A stretch of 64,000 bases of DNA from Meconema thalassinum. Lineage: Eukaryota > Arthropoda > Insecta > Orthoptera > Tettigoniidae. The notes under the pieces are model-generated. The model saw only the letters and a program-made list of their open reading frames with translations, ran no database searches and was not told the DNA's origin. How positions within the stretch are numbered: position 1 is the first letter of the stretch; the number at the start of each line of letters is the position of its first letter. The translations under genes were made by a program, and so were the position numbers. The stretch covers positions 525,282,861-525,346,860 of the forward strand of contig OX336390.1 in assembly GCA_946902985.2 (NCBI GenBank), read 5' to 3'. Positions 22,716-32,719 of this stretch are shown here, one piece after another.

Positions 22716-23430
22716 TTAAAAAAGGAATGCAGGAAGGAAGAAATGAATAAAGGAAGGGAAGATCGGAGAAAGGAATAAAGGAAGGGAAGATGGGAGAAAG
22801 GACGCAAGGAACGAAGAAAGAAAAGAAGGATGGAGGGAAGGAAAAGGGAGGAAGAAAGGAATGAAGGAAGGATGGAAGAAAGGAATGAAGGAAGGGAAGA
22901 TGGGAGAAAAGCCGAAAGGAAGGAAAATGAAGGGAGAATGGAAGGATGGAAAAGGAAGGAAGAAAGGAAGGGGGAAGGAAAAAAGGGAGGAAGGAAGGAT
23001 GAAAGAATGAAAGGAAGAAAGGAAGGAAGAAAGGATGAAAGGAAGGCAGGAAGGAAGAAAGAAAGGAAGAAAGAAGGGAAGAAAGGAATGAAGGAATGTA
23101 AAGGAAGGTAGAAAGGAATGAATGAAGGAAGAAAGGAATGAAGAAAATAAGAAAGAAAGGAAGGAAAGAACAAAGGAAAGAAGAAAATAATGAATGCGGG
23201 AAGAAAAGAACAAAGGGAGAATATGGAAGAAAGGACGAAAGGAAGGAAAAGAGGAAGGAAAATGAAGGGTGGATGGAATGAAGGAAAAGGATGGAAGAAA
23301 GGAAGTAAGAAAGGGAGGAAGGAAGGAAGAAAGAGAGGAAGGAAGAAAGGATGAAAGATAGAAAGTAAGAAAGGAAGGAAGAGAGAAATGAAGGAAGAAG
23401 GAAAGGAAGCAAGGAAGAAAGAAGGAAGAC
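22716..23430 (+). repeat. 715-bp GGAA/GGAAG microsatellite
   Basis: Nearly uninterrupted purine tract of GGAAGAAA/GGAATGAA variants. It merges at its right end with the CTTCC-type tail of the minus-strand SINE A at 23418, which suggests it grew from that tail. The serine/phenylalanine-rich frames of up to 271 codons are low-complexity artefacts. Confidence 0.85.
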
Positions 23431-23599
23431 AGCTTGTCGTTTTACGTAACCGTTAATCTATTATATTATTCATGGGTCACGTGAAATCCATTTTACGTGG
23501 AATCTGAATCACTTCGCAAATCTCACATGCATTAACTGGAATCGAACCCGGTCCACCTTGGCGAGAGGCAAGCAGCTTGATCACTGCGCCATCACGTCC
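23418..23599 (-). mobile_element. SINE family A copy
   Basis: Minus strand: head near 23599 (GGACGTGATGGCGCAGTGAT), B-box GGGTTCGATTCCAG, ATGCATGTGAGATTTGCG, and a tail fused to the purine tract. A short SINE B 3'-module fragment lies at about 23722-23764. Confidence 0.75.
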
Positions 23600-24024
23600 A
23601 TTAATGACGAGACAACCGCGGTTTGACTACAGTGTTGCTTAGTAGTTTCTGCTATTATGACTAAATACCTCTTAATACAAAAGAATAACGAGGAATACCA
23701 CTATACCACGGAGAGTACACACCAAATGCATAGACTACTACAGAAACCACAATAACACAGGTTTTCAAACGAATTCTGCGAACACTTGCGCTTGTTACTA
23801 CGATCTTCAATCCCCAATTATGAAAGAAAAACTATCATACAACTAGATGAAACCCGTCAAAACATGACGGACAATGGAAAACAAAATTACTGAAGAAGCT
23901 TCTTATATAAGTTACATTCTTTGTACGATTACTTTTTAGCACTATTGCAACTTTAAGGGCATCAAAAGATAGCACTCTCTGCATTGCAATATATTGCTGG
24001 TCATGACTGAAAACGTGATTAGGT

Positions 24025-25794
24025 GATCATCATCTTGCACAGTTTCCAGCCACTGGTCGGGTCTGTTTGGAACACAAGTCTCTCCAACGTCTTCTGTCTT
24101 CCCACCATCTCTCAGCCTCCACCCTTGCCCAGTCTTCTCCTCTCTTCTTCACGATTTCTTCCTCCCCCTTCAGCCACCTGTCTCTCGGTCTCCCTCTTGG
24201 TCTCTTTCCTTCCCACTTCGTCTCGTGTATCCTGCTGGGTATCCTCTTCTCCTCCATTCGTTTTACATGTCCATACCATCTAAGTCTAGATTTCTCTATA
24301 CCAGTCTGTAATGGTTCATCCTTCATTAATTCTCCGGTCCTCTCATTTCTTATTCTGTCCATCTTTGTAGCTCCAATACTGCTTCTCAAGAACCTCATCT
24401 CACTGGCCTGTATTTTGCTCTTCTCCCTTCCTTGCATAACCCAGGTCTCCGAGGCATACGTCAGGATAGGGACATTGTACGTCCGATATATGATCTTTTT
24501 GCTGTTCTGAGGGACATTCTTGCTCCATAACATGCTTCTCACACTACTCCGGAATGCTTCTGCCTGCCTCCCCCGCTCATTTATTTCTCTATCGTTTCTT
24601 CCATTCTCTTGTATCAGGCTTCCCAGATACTTGAAACTCTCCAATTCCTTCGGCTGTTCCCCACCAATTGTTATTCCCGTTGTGGTTCTTTCCTTCTTCC
24701 TTGTTGTGATCACCATCTCACTCTTATTTATGCTAAATTTCATCCCATAACCTTGTATTATTCCTTCCCACACGTCCAACTGTTCCTGTACCTCCTCCTC
24801 CTTGTTTCCCCAAATCATCAAATCATCTGCAAGCACCATTGCTTTCATCTTTCCTTCCCCAATTACTTGTGCCACTCGGGTCATTATGTCATCCATCACC
24901 ACAATGAAAAGTAACGGTGACAGTGCACTTCCTTGTTTCAGGCCGTTTCTCTGTTCCAACCAGTCCGATCTCTCTCCTCCCACTTTCACACAGCTCACGC
25001 TTCCCTTGTACATCTCCTTTATCTTCCTTATAGTCCATTTTTATATTCCTCTATCCTCCAGGGACTTCCATACTTTGTTTCTGCATACACTGTCATATGC
25101 TTTCTCAATGTCCAGGAAGGCCATCAGTAGATCTGTTCCATACTCATAGTGCTGTTCTTGTAACTGCCTTACAGCAAAAATCAAATCCACTGTGGACCTT
25201 CCTGATCTGAAGCCATGTTGTTCTTCCCTCATCCCTCCTTCTATCCTTGTCCTAATTCTCCTTTCCAAAACTTTCTCAAACAACTTTGCACAATGACTCA
25301 TCAGTGTTATTCCCCGTTAGTTTCTGCATTCTGTTCTACTACCTTTCTTGAAGATCGGGACAATTATTCCCTTTTTCCAGTCCTCTGGGGTCTTCCTTTC
25401 CTTCCATGATGTCTTCATCACTCGGTACAACCATTGTATCCCCACCTCTCCTGCTGCTCTCACCATCTCCACACTAAACTCATCCACACCCGATGCCTTC
25501 CCTCCTTTCATCTTCCTCACTGCATCTTCCACTTCTTTCCATGTTAAGTCCTTTTTTGTTTGCAGTTCATCTACTGTACCTCTTCCCCGATTTCTTCCTC
25601 CTCGCTGTGGTTTCCATTTGGGTTCAGGAGTTCTTCAAAATATTCTTTCCACATTTTCTTCAGTTCTTCCCTATTTTCTATCTCTTGTCCCCTTTTGTTC
25701 ACCATTCTAACATAATCCGTAGGATCCTTCCGCCTCTTATTCTTTACCATCCCAAACAGGACCTTTTTTGCACCTTCACTATCCTGCTGGTCAT
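24025..25794 (-). pseudogene. RTE-like LINE reverse transcriptase, 5'-truncated (copy 1)
   Basis: Would have been the reverse transcriptase half of a non-LTR retrotransposon pol. N to C on the minus strand: SEGAKKVLFGMVKNKRRKDP; MKGGKASGVDEFSVEMV; WKKGIIVPIFKKGS; EEQHGFRSGRSTVDLIFAVR; MAFLDIEKAYDSV (catalytic D region); QRNGLKQGSALSPLLF; AMVLADDLMIW, where YADD/FADD is LADD; KYLGSLI; and the C-terminal RLRWYGHVKRMEEKRIPSR and GKRPRGRPRDRW. The frame stops after SLEDRGI (25041), a stop shared with copy 2, and again near 25317, a stop specific to this copy. The endonuclease half is missing. The 30-bp repeat TGCTGGTCATGACTGAAAAC plus ten more bases flanks it at 23995-24024 and 25795-25824. The short (GAT)n tail fits RTE-type elements; the clade call is by recollection. 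Confidence 0.85.
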
Positions 25795-26087
25795 GACTGA
25801 AAACGTGATGAGGTAAATAGCCCAATACGTTCAAGAGTTCCTCCTTGAGCTTGATTGATTTTGATAAAGTAGGCCGAGCGAATAGGACATTGTTGCCTAT
25901 TAAAAAAAAAGGAATTTTCCTGTACGTGTTTTATCGGAAGGTGTTAAATCAAGTCGTAAGATTTGAGCTCTCTGCCTAATATTACTGCACCTATTATATC
26001 CGAATCCAAGCGATTTCTTACAATTAATATATTACCATATATGAGTCCTTGGAAAACGTTCAGATTTCTAAGAAGCATATCTACGGC

Positions 26088-26453
26088 TTAAACGTTCGAA
26101 GTATGTGGAGGCGAATCTCTTAATTCCAAGGAATTGAAAAATTCAATAATAGGGAAATGAAGTAGCTGGCTTTCATCTTCAGTATCCAATCTGTTAACGC
26201 TGATGTATGTGTTTGAACTACTGGATATAAGTTCAATGACTTTTAAATTAATATCATTACATTGTTGCAGCTTGGCAAATATTTTATATTCCAGCAGATC
26301 AATTTTACCCTCACAACAGTCAAGACCAAAGTAACCACGCATAGATTTTACGCAAGAGAAATACAATGTAGAACAATGTTTACATTTGATCGTCAAGGAC
26401 CTTACAGTACACTGTATTGCATAATATCTGGAATTGTTTCTGAAATGGCCTAT
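26088..26453 (-). pseudogene. Possible Helitron RepHel N-terminal zinc-finger relic (copy 1)
   Basis: An open frame on the Helitron's own coding strand reads TIKCKHCSTLYFSCVKSMRG, then YFGLDCCEGKIDLLEYKIF, over about 26396-26280, and runs on to 26088. The layout C-x2-C-x4-F ... CC-x-GK-x-x-L resembles the cysteine motif just before the Rep domain in Helitron helicases. No HUH, Rep or helicase motif follows, so at most an N-terminal fragment survives. There is no ATG at the likely start; the frame is open from 26453. The same frame, with a few substitutions, is present in copy 2. It could also be an unrelated captured exon. Confidence 0.4.
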
Positions 26454-27010
26454 TTATATTGGATTTTAAATGTGGCTTCGTATTATTCGATAACACTATA
26501 GTGTCCTGTAATAACGGAGCCGCTAAATATTAAATGGAAAATAATACTTCCATTGCCGAAATCAACTACGTAGTTAGACTCAGTACTCTAAACAAATAAT
26601 CATTAAACAATTGTCTTATACAATGAAGTTCAACATGACCGTCCAGAGACTTTCATACTCAAGTTGGCTGGTGAGGAGAATGCGATGAGACTGATCGCTT
26701 AAAATAAATTCCTTATAATTGTTCCTGCCAGCGATTTTTTTTGCAATAGCTTGAAAACGCAGCTCAGAATGACGTTCTTCATTTTGTTATAAACAGTACG
26801 AAACTGCTCTAAATAAGCAATTTCCATCACCTGTTATAGGTTATGGCAGTACATTTTGCAGGGGAACATAGAATCACTTCACCAACTACTGGAATGACCA
26901 TAGGCCTATACTCAATACTCACTTCGATAGTCACCCTAATGGAGGCAGTTTTTGAATTCTATGTCCCGTGCATGTCAAAAATCGTATTAACACATGGAGG
27001 CCCACCTATT

Positions 27011-27383
27011 CTTGTCTATCGCCCCGGAGACCCTGGTTACATTTCCTGCTCTGCCAAGAAATTTAATTCTGGTCTCAGGGCAAAATCGGGGTACATTCAG
27101 TCTCTTGAGGTATAACTAAGAAGAGGAAGGTTTAATTCCCACCTCGACAATCTTGGATGTGGTTTTCCGTGGGTTCCCACTTCCACTTAAGGCAAATACC
27201 GGGATGGTTCCTAACTTAAGGCCTTGGCCGTCTCCTTGCCATTTACCACCTTAATTACAAATACACACAGTAATACAGCCATCACAATAACACAGGTTAT
27301 CAGAGAAAATTTCACACATACACACCCAAGTACACGGGGCTGAGTGACCAAGATGTCGGAGTCCTTCAAACGAATTATATTTG
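27011..27383 (+). mobile_element. SINE family B inside Helitron copy 1
   Basis: A complete body with a weak head: CTGCTCTGCCAAGAAATTTA, AATTCTGGTCTCAGG, the central module TGGTTTTCCGTGGG and GCAAATACCGGGATGGTTCC, and the 3' module ending GGGGCTGAGTGACCAAGATG. It lies opposite to the Helitron's own orientation and is present at the same place in copy 2. Confidence 0.75.
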
Positions 27384-27951
27384 CCAAGTGTCTCTCATGG
27401 CGAAAGCAATTGTGGAGACGCGCGAGTGCCTGGAAAACTACTTTTTTCTTTAATAATTTAAGAGTATATCGACGATGCATAATTATAACTTTTAGTCTAG
27501 GACGCTAATAACTTGACCACCGAAGCATTGGGAAGAAATTGCAATATTAAGGTACATAAACAACCTAGCCTACACATTCAACTGTCGGTTAATATTCCTC
27601 AACATTTCCCTTCTTAAATATTCCCCTCCTTTATAATTTTCCATCACGTGAAAACATGCCATGTCTTGTGTTTTAAATATATCGATGCAATGGTGTTGCC
27701 ATCTGCTGTCAGTTAATGGAACTATGTGGGCGAATTACTGCCATCTGTTGTCAGTTATAGGAACTGATTGCAGATATTTAAACGGCGTACTGCGGACAAC
27801 AGTTGGCTCATATGATCACATGCTGCAATGCAATGGTAAAACGAAAATAAAACGTATTTAGAGGGAATGTAGAAATAAGTATCTTTAACAGACATAAATC
27901 CTTACTATTACTCCTTGATTAAACAATATTTCAGTGGTAAAAAAAAAATAC

Positions 27952-28024
27952 TGGCGAGGGCTAGGATCGAACCGGCGCTTCTAGGAACCACAGTCAGTCG
28001 CCTTAACCACATGGCTACTCTCGC
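27952..28024 (-). other. tRNA-like Pol III unit (copy 1)
   Basis: The minus strand reads GCGAGAGTAGCCATGTGGTT (A box TAGCCATGTGG), an arm region, the B box CGCCGGTTCGATCCT, and an acceptor-like GCCCTCGCC pairing with the 5' GCGAG(AG). A run of 10 or more T follows at 27949-27940, a Pol III stop. The anticodon arm does not fold well, so it is a tRNA-derived SINE or pseudo-tRNA rather than a working tRNA. Also in copy 2 at 37978. Confidence 0.45.
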
Positions 28025-28477
28025 ACTCATCTTTTGTAGCAGACGCAGCCTTTCATTATATTCAAAAGCCGCTGTTTGAAGGAAATAATCAATTTCATTA
28101 TCCAAATAAATCAATGTTGCACATTCGTATACGTTCATACTGTTATTATATTTTATTGTCAGAACTTGGTTAATGTATGTTTTCAATTACATGGAAGCTT
28201 ATTAAATAACTTACATTTTAATGGACTTCTCACCGCCATTTTGTCATGACCCCAGGCGGATTGTGCGCATGCGTGAGGGCCTAGAATTCTGCTATTTTCT
28301 ATATTAATTTAAAAATATACCGTAATATATTTGTTTATTTTAGAGACACTCTGCAAATCTGCATGCCAAGAGCTTTCGTTAGAATGTCTTACGAAGCCAA
28401 TCGGTTGAGTCGTTTTCACAATCTCGTGTGTACAAAAAACAGCTTAGTGTTTTAAATATATAGATAGGTGCATCAAG

Positions 28478-28860
28478 TCCCTATGCTTGCCACCTCCTGT
28501 GATTTTGGGATGCATATTGAGAATTCGGGGTTCGATTCCCGTCTCTGCTAATATATCTAATTCTTGTCCGAGGGTTGGAACGGGGTACATTCAGCCTTGG
28601 GAGGCAAACCTGAGAAAAGGTGGGTTCGATTCCCAACTCAACCATTCTAGAAGTGGATTTCCGTGGTTCCCCACTTCTGACCCAAGCAAATGTTGAAAGG
28701 GTTCCTGACTTTATTCTATAGCTGCGTCTTTCTCACCTAGCATACCACTACGCCACGAGGCGTGAACATCAAATACACACACTACTACAGAAACTACAAT
28801 AATAAGTTAACAGACAAATTCTCTACACACCCAAGTGCATGGGGCTGGTGACTACAATGT
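28478..28860 (+). mobile_element. SINE family B copy
   Basis: B box GGGGTTCGATTCCCGTCTCT, then GGGTTGGAACGGGGTACATT, the second GGGTTCGATTCCC, and the 3' module CACACCCAAGTGCATGGGGC. Internal CATACCACTACGCCACGAGG suggests a small inserted fragment of another SINE head. Confidence 0.8.
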
Positions 28861-28865
28861 GTGTA

Positions 28866-29118
28866 TGTATAATTCAGATAATGATTGGGAAGGAGGCGGC
28901 TGTGGTCTTAAGCTAGGAACCAGCATTTGCCTGGAATATAAGTGGGGAAACCAAGTAAAACCATTTGCAGGGTGACTGAGATGGCGATCGAACCCACCTC
29001 TTCTCAGTTCTGCCTTACGAGGCTAATTTTACCCTGTTCCAGCCCTCAGACCATAATAACATTTTCTCGGCAGAGCCGGGAATCGAACCTGGACCCCTAA
29101 ACAGAATTCAGCACGCAC
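28866..29118 (-). mobile_element. SINE family B copy, 3'-truncated
   Basis: Minus strand: head at the right (GGTTCGATTCCCGGCTCTGC complement, 29065-29090), central module to about 28890. It lacks the 3' module and lies tail-to-tail with the plus-strand copy at 28478. Confidence 0.75.
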
Positions 29119-29867
29119 TGGACGGACGAGAGGGCTCAGTTCCGTGGAGTACCAACAAGCAGTCAAGTGGGAAGCGTGACTCACAGGATGAAGTTGGACA
29201 AGGAAGGACGTGATTCAGACGGAAGGAGCAGCTGATCTTCAGAAAGAAGCTCGACAGCAGGTTGCCACCTGCCGCTAGTGTGGTGTACATTAGTGGTTCC
29301 TAGAATACAACCATCCTCGATTAGTCAGGTATTTCCGTTGCATCATATCGAGCAGTCCCATCTGGACTTCATTCCGCCAATTCACAGAAGGTCTTGCTAA
29401 AACTACTTTGCAATACCAAGAATATTTGCCCTAAGGCACCTGCGGACTAAACATACAAGTTCACTGCTTGTAATGCTTTCTAGGCTCACCGTTCCTTACA
29501 AATGCCCGTTTTTTTTATCACGTTTGAATCGTTCTGAATATCCAATCATATTAATGGAAGATTAAATGTGAAATTTTCCCACTCGGTTGTCCGTCCATCA
29601 GTCATTTAAGACAGCAGACCTTTCGGCCACACTGCCCTTCCATTGGAAAACATCACTTTCCTGGGACTTGTGGCGAGACGAAGTCGCTGACGGATGCACT
29701 GCGGAGTTAATTCGCTATGACATCTAGCGATCCTGCTGTGATATTGCTCTCATCTAGTGGCGGACAGGAACTTGGATATGGTGAGTGATTTACCACTCAG
29801 GAAAAGCCGGGTACGATTGTTAGTATTCATATAATGGTCAAAATACAATAGAATAAAAGAACAAGAT
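29119..29867. other. No gene recognised
   Basis: No domain-bearing ORF. A word at 29519-29582 (TTCTGAATATCCAATC) repeats the end of the Helitron-like block near 12376-12440, so part of it is a shared repeat. Confidence 0.4.
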
Positions 29868-30415
29868 CAAAGCACAAAGACAGTTATGTGGAAAAACTAA
29901 ATTGTCGTGAAAGTTGAGCGGAGCTCTTTCCGATCACGGAGGGAGTCAATCATAGGACATGCAAGATCCATCTTCTCGTATCTAATGAGAAGGGAAGAAC
30001 CCCCACTTTGTACCTGTGGTGCCGTATTCACCGTGGCCCACATTTTAACACAGTGTGTGGATCTTGCTGACTTACGAAGAAACCTTGGTATGCAGAAATA
30101 TATTATCCAATGATGTGGTGGCTGCTGATCTCGTCATCCGATTTATATGTGAGGGTTGGTTAGGGCCAGCAATCTAAATGTTCAAGTGTACATTGACTCA
30201 AAGACTTGTTCCTTTTTGATTACTGAATTTTTGTTTTCCCGTAATTTTTGTTTATTAATATAATTCGTCTTTTTTAGTTTTATTAATTTTCGATCTTTTC
30301 ATATTTAAGAGTCCACCTCTATACATTAATCTGTGTTATGAGGGTCAGATGACCTCGTAAGTCCACCCCTTAAATCCTCAATAACTAACTAACTCACTAA
30401 CGTAGACAGAGTTGT
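29868..30415 (+). pseudogene. LINE 3' end with RNase H C-terminus
   Basis: The frame 29907-30113 reads SSFRSRRESIIGHARSIFSY, LMRREEPPLCTCGAVFTVAH and ILTQCVDLADLRRNLG. The pattern RR-x-I-x-x-R-x-R-x-G-H, then C-x-CG, then T-x-x-H-I-L-x-x-C is the end of the RNase H region in I/Jockey/R1-type LINE pol proteins. A 3' UTR follows, ending GGTCAGATGACCTCGTAAGT, CCACCCCTTAAATCC and a TAAC repeat tail (30390-30410). Only the last ~70 codons survive, so it is a 5'-truncated dead copy. The same 3' end occurs at 57345, 51012 and in miniature at 9684. Confidence 0.75.
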
Positions 30416-31083
30416 ATTTCATTCTCTCTTTTGATTACTTTATGTAGGCAGCTCGGATGTTATCCTTGGCAGAACCAAATCAAGGCCATGGTGAACGTAT
30501 TAAAAATATACCGTGCTTTACGCAGATCATACCGTTCTGCTTGTAGAGAAGGTCGAGGATCTTCAAAAACTACTTGAGATAGTTTATAATATTTCATATA
30601 ACAGATGAGTATGAAAAACCAATATTAAGAAGAACAAGCGTAAGCCAGTAAGTACGAAAATAAATCAATATGCAGCCATTGTTCGAAGATGAGTAGATAG
30701 GGCGTGTTCGTCAATATACCTGGGATGCTGTTTGAATGAGCAATACAAGTGCAGCCAAGATTGTTTAAGCACGCTTCTGTATGGAATTGATGACTGCACT
30801 AAAACCAGAGAGAGCTTGCGAAATTAATGTTCCGAATGTTGTTATGTTACGCAGCTCCTGGACTGATAAGTGTTTACATACTGAGGAGGTTGAAGAATGA
30901 AATAACCGACGGAAACACTCCCTATCAAGGTTCGTATATACTATTTCTCGGCCATACAGACCCCTGCATCTGGTATAAGTTATGTTTAATTTAAATATAC
31001 CGGGTGATTCGCGTAGGAGTTGATGGTTTTTGACTTTCACGGCTATCAATATTGAAGTTTGTTTCTGGGTTCCTTGCCATTTA
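30416..31083. other. No gene recognised
   Basis: AT-rich sequence with no recognisable ORF. TACCGGGTGATTCGCGTAGG at about 30998 resembles some DNA-transposon ends, but no partner end was found. Confidence 0.35.
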
Positions 31084-31352
31084 TTTAATAATGTGTAAAC
31101 CGACGTTTCATCTTCTCCTGTGGAGGACGTTTTCAAGGTAGGCCTACATGACAAGTTGATGATATTAGCTTGGAATGCAGAGATTGACGTGACGTAACGT
31201 AGTTGATCTTAACCTATGTTTGAATATTTCATGATCATGCACACATCATCGTCTGCATTCCTTGCTTCTTAACATCATCAACTTGTGATATAGTCCTACC
31301 TTGAAAATGCCCTCCATAGTACAGGGTGAAATGTTGGTTTACAAGTCATTAC
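31084..31352. repeat. Inverted repeat, ~80-bp arms
   Basis: Arms 31084-31164 and 31268-31352 are inverted copies (TGTAAACCNACNTTTCA, GGAGGNCNTTTTCAAGGTAG, ACAAGTTGATGAT). The centre is about 100 bp. Probably a small fold-back element; no target duplication was identified. Confidence 0.5.
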
Positions 31353-31489
31353 ATAAAACAGAACTTCAACACCTAAGAGTTGTCAGACGCTTTCTCTCGG
31401 GGGTTTCAGAAGATATATTCAAGTGCTTCTCTTTTTTTTTCTTTTTTTTTTTCAATGTGTAGGCAAGCAACCCAAATTAACACTGCTCA

Positions 31490-32650
31490 TTGTGCAATTT
31501 TTAAATGCATGTAACTTCCATACTATGAATTAGATTCAACCAAATTTTGTGTATGGTTTGTGTACTGTAACATATATTACTATGCTTATTCCTAAGAGTT
31601 ACCAGGGCTACCAACTGTTAATAAATGCGCTCTATAATTGTGTATCCTAGTCTAAATATATCAGAAGTAAGCAGGCCTAAAGTTCTACATTTTGTACAAA
31701 TATAGTGCATAAAATTGCAGTTTCATTTTGAGTAACTGATACATGACAGAGCTGTCAACACGATTCTAAGCGTGCTGATACGTTCAATGTTTAACTGCAT
31801 GTATCTTACATACTAGTAAATGGATTACTACCAAAGTTGGCACATATATAGGCCATAATATTTCAGATTAACTTTAAACAACTCATACTGTACATGGCAG
31901 TACTGCCAATATGATTTAACGCGTGCTGGTGGATACAATATTTAACTGCATGTAACGTCCATACCATCTATTGGACTTCAACCAAATTTTGTATGTGTAT
32001 TGTGTACCTTAAGAGATGGAACTAAGAATATATTCCGAGTCACCAGGACTGCCAACTGTTGATAAATACTGTCTATAATTTTGAACCAACAGTTCTACAT
32101 TTTGCAAACTTATAAAACATTATATTCCAGATCACGGTAATTATAAGTAACCCAGACATAACAATGTTGCCAAATTGATTCTACGTGTGCTGATTGTATC
32201 AATGCTTAACTGCACGAAACTTGCATACTAACGAATGTATTTCTCCCAAATATTGTACGTGCAATGTATATGCTTTTGGGCTTATAATTGTGCTTATCAT
32301 AAGTCAGAAGGGCTACCGACTGAGCATCAATAATATTAAGTCTTTTGAACCTCAGATTCATTATCTCGAAATATGTGTACGATATACTCTTCAAACTTAG
32401 CAAACTGTAAGTGCAAGATTTTTAGACATATAACCTAGAGAGTACTGTAAATCGAAAACGTTAGTGCTACCAACATAATTCTATGCAAGTGTATACGATC
32501 AATGCAGCTAACTTCCATAATAACGAATGGATTACAACCAAATTTCGTTTGAGTGGTGTATGTCTCAAGAGATATAACTGGGCATATTTTTAGGATCAAA
32601 AATCACTTGTAACTAACAAATCTTGACTAGTTTCACTAGTTAAATTACAT
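31490..32650 (-). mobile_element. Family E-type array, minus strand (E4)
   Basis: The words CATGTAACTTCCATAC and ACCAAATTTNGT are reverse complements of the E1 internal repeat. The anchor word recurs near 31507, 31797, 31949, 32213 and 32507 (steps 290, 152, 264, 294). The family's ends were not found, so this is a decayed or partial element. Confidence 0.5.
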
Positions 32651-32719
32651 CTGCACTAAATAAGTGTATATATTGTAAATACCAACACAATACTTGTAGA
32701 CATAGATTTGACAGCCTAA

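Larger units (their letters stand above)
23843..28464 (-). mobile_element. 4.62-kb Helitron, copy 1, with nested LINE and SINE
   Basis: On the minus strand the 5' end is TCTATATATTTAAAACACTA at 28464 and the 3' end is CTAG at 23843-23846, preceded by the hairpin CCGTCA-TGTTT-TGACGG. The flanks are A at 23842 and T at 28465, so insertion was between A and T with no duplication, as for Helitrons. Contents from 3' to 5': a LINE with a 30-bp target duplication (24025-25794), a RepHel-like zinc-finger relic (26088-26453), a SINE B (27011-27383) and a tRNA-like unit (27952-28024). The near-identical sibling is at 33863-38490. Confidence 0.85.

Noticed and set aside
22597..23412. Frames of up to 271 codons in the 22.6-23.4 kb tract
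   Set aside because: Composition is almost only Phe/Ser/Leu/Pro or Arg/Lys/Glu/Gly from a GGAA microsatellite, with similar frames on both strands; no real gene.
24023..25816. Plus-strand frames over the LINE (also 34014-35836)
   Set aside because: Shadows of the minus-strand reverse transcriptase; only the minus strand shows RT motifs.
26843..27115. 90-codon plus-strand frame in both Helitrons (also 36868-37140)
   Set aside because: Its C-terminal part is the SINE B body and the N-terminal part shows no domain; conservation is explained by the duplicated element.
30990..31154. Minus-strand frame of 129 codons (30765-31154) as a gene
   Set aside because: No recognisable domain, and its start lies in the arm of an inverted repeat that is also found degenerate nearby.
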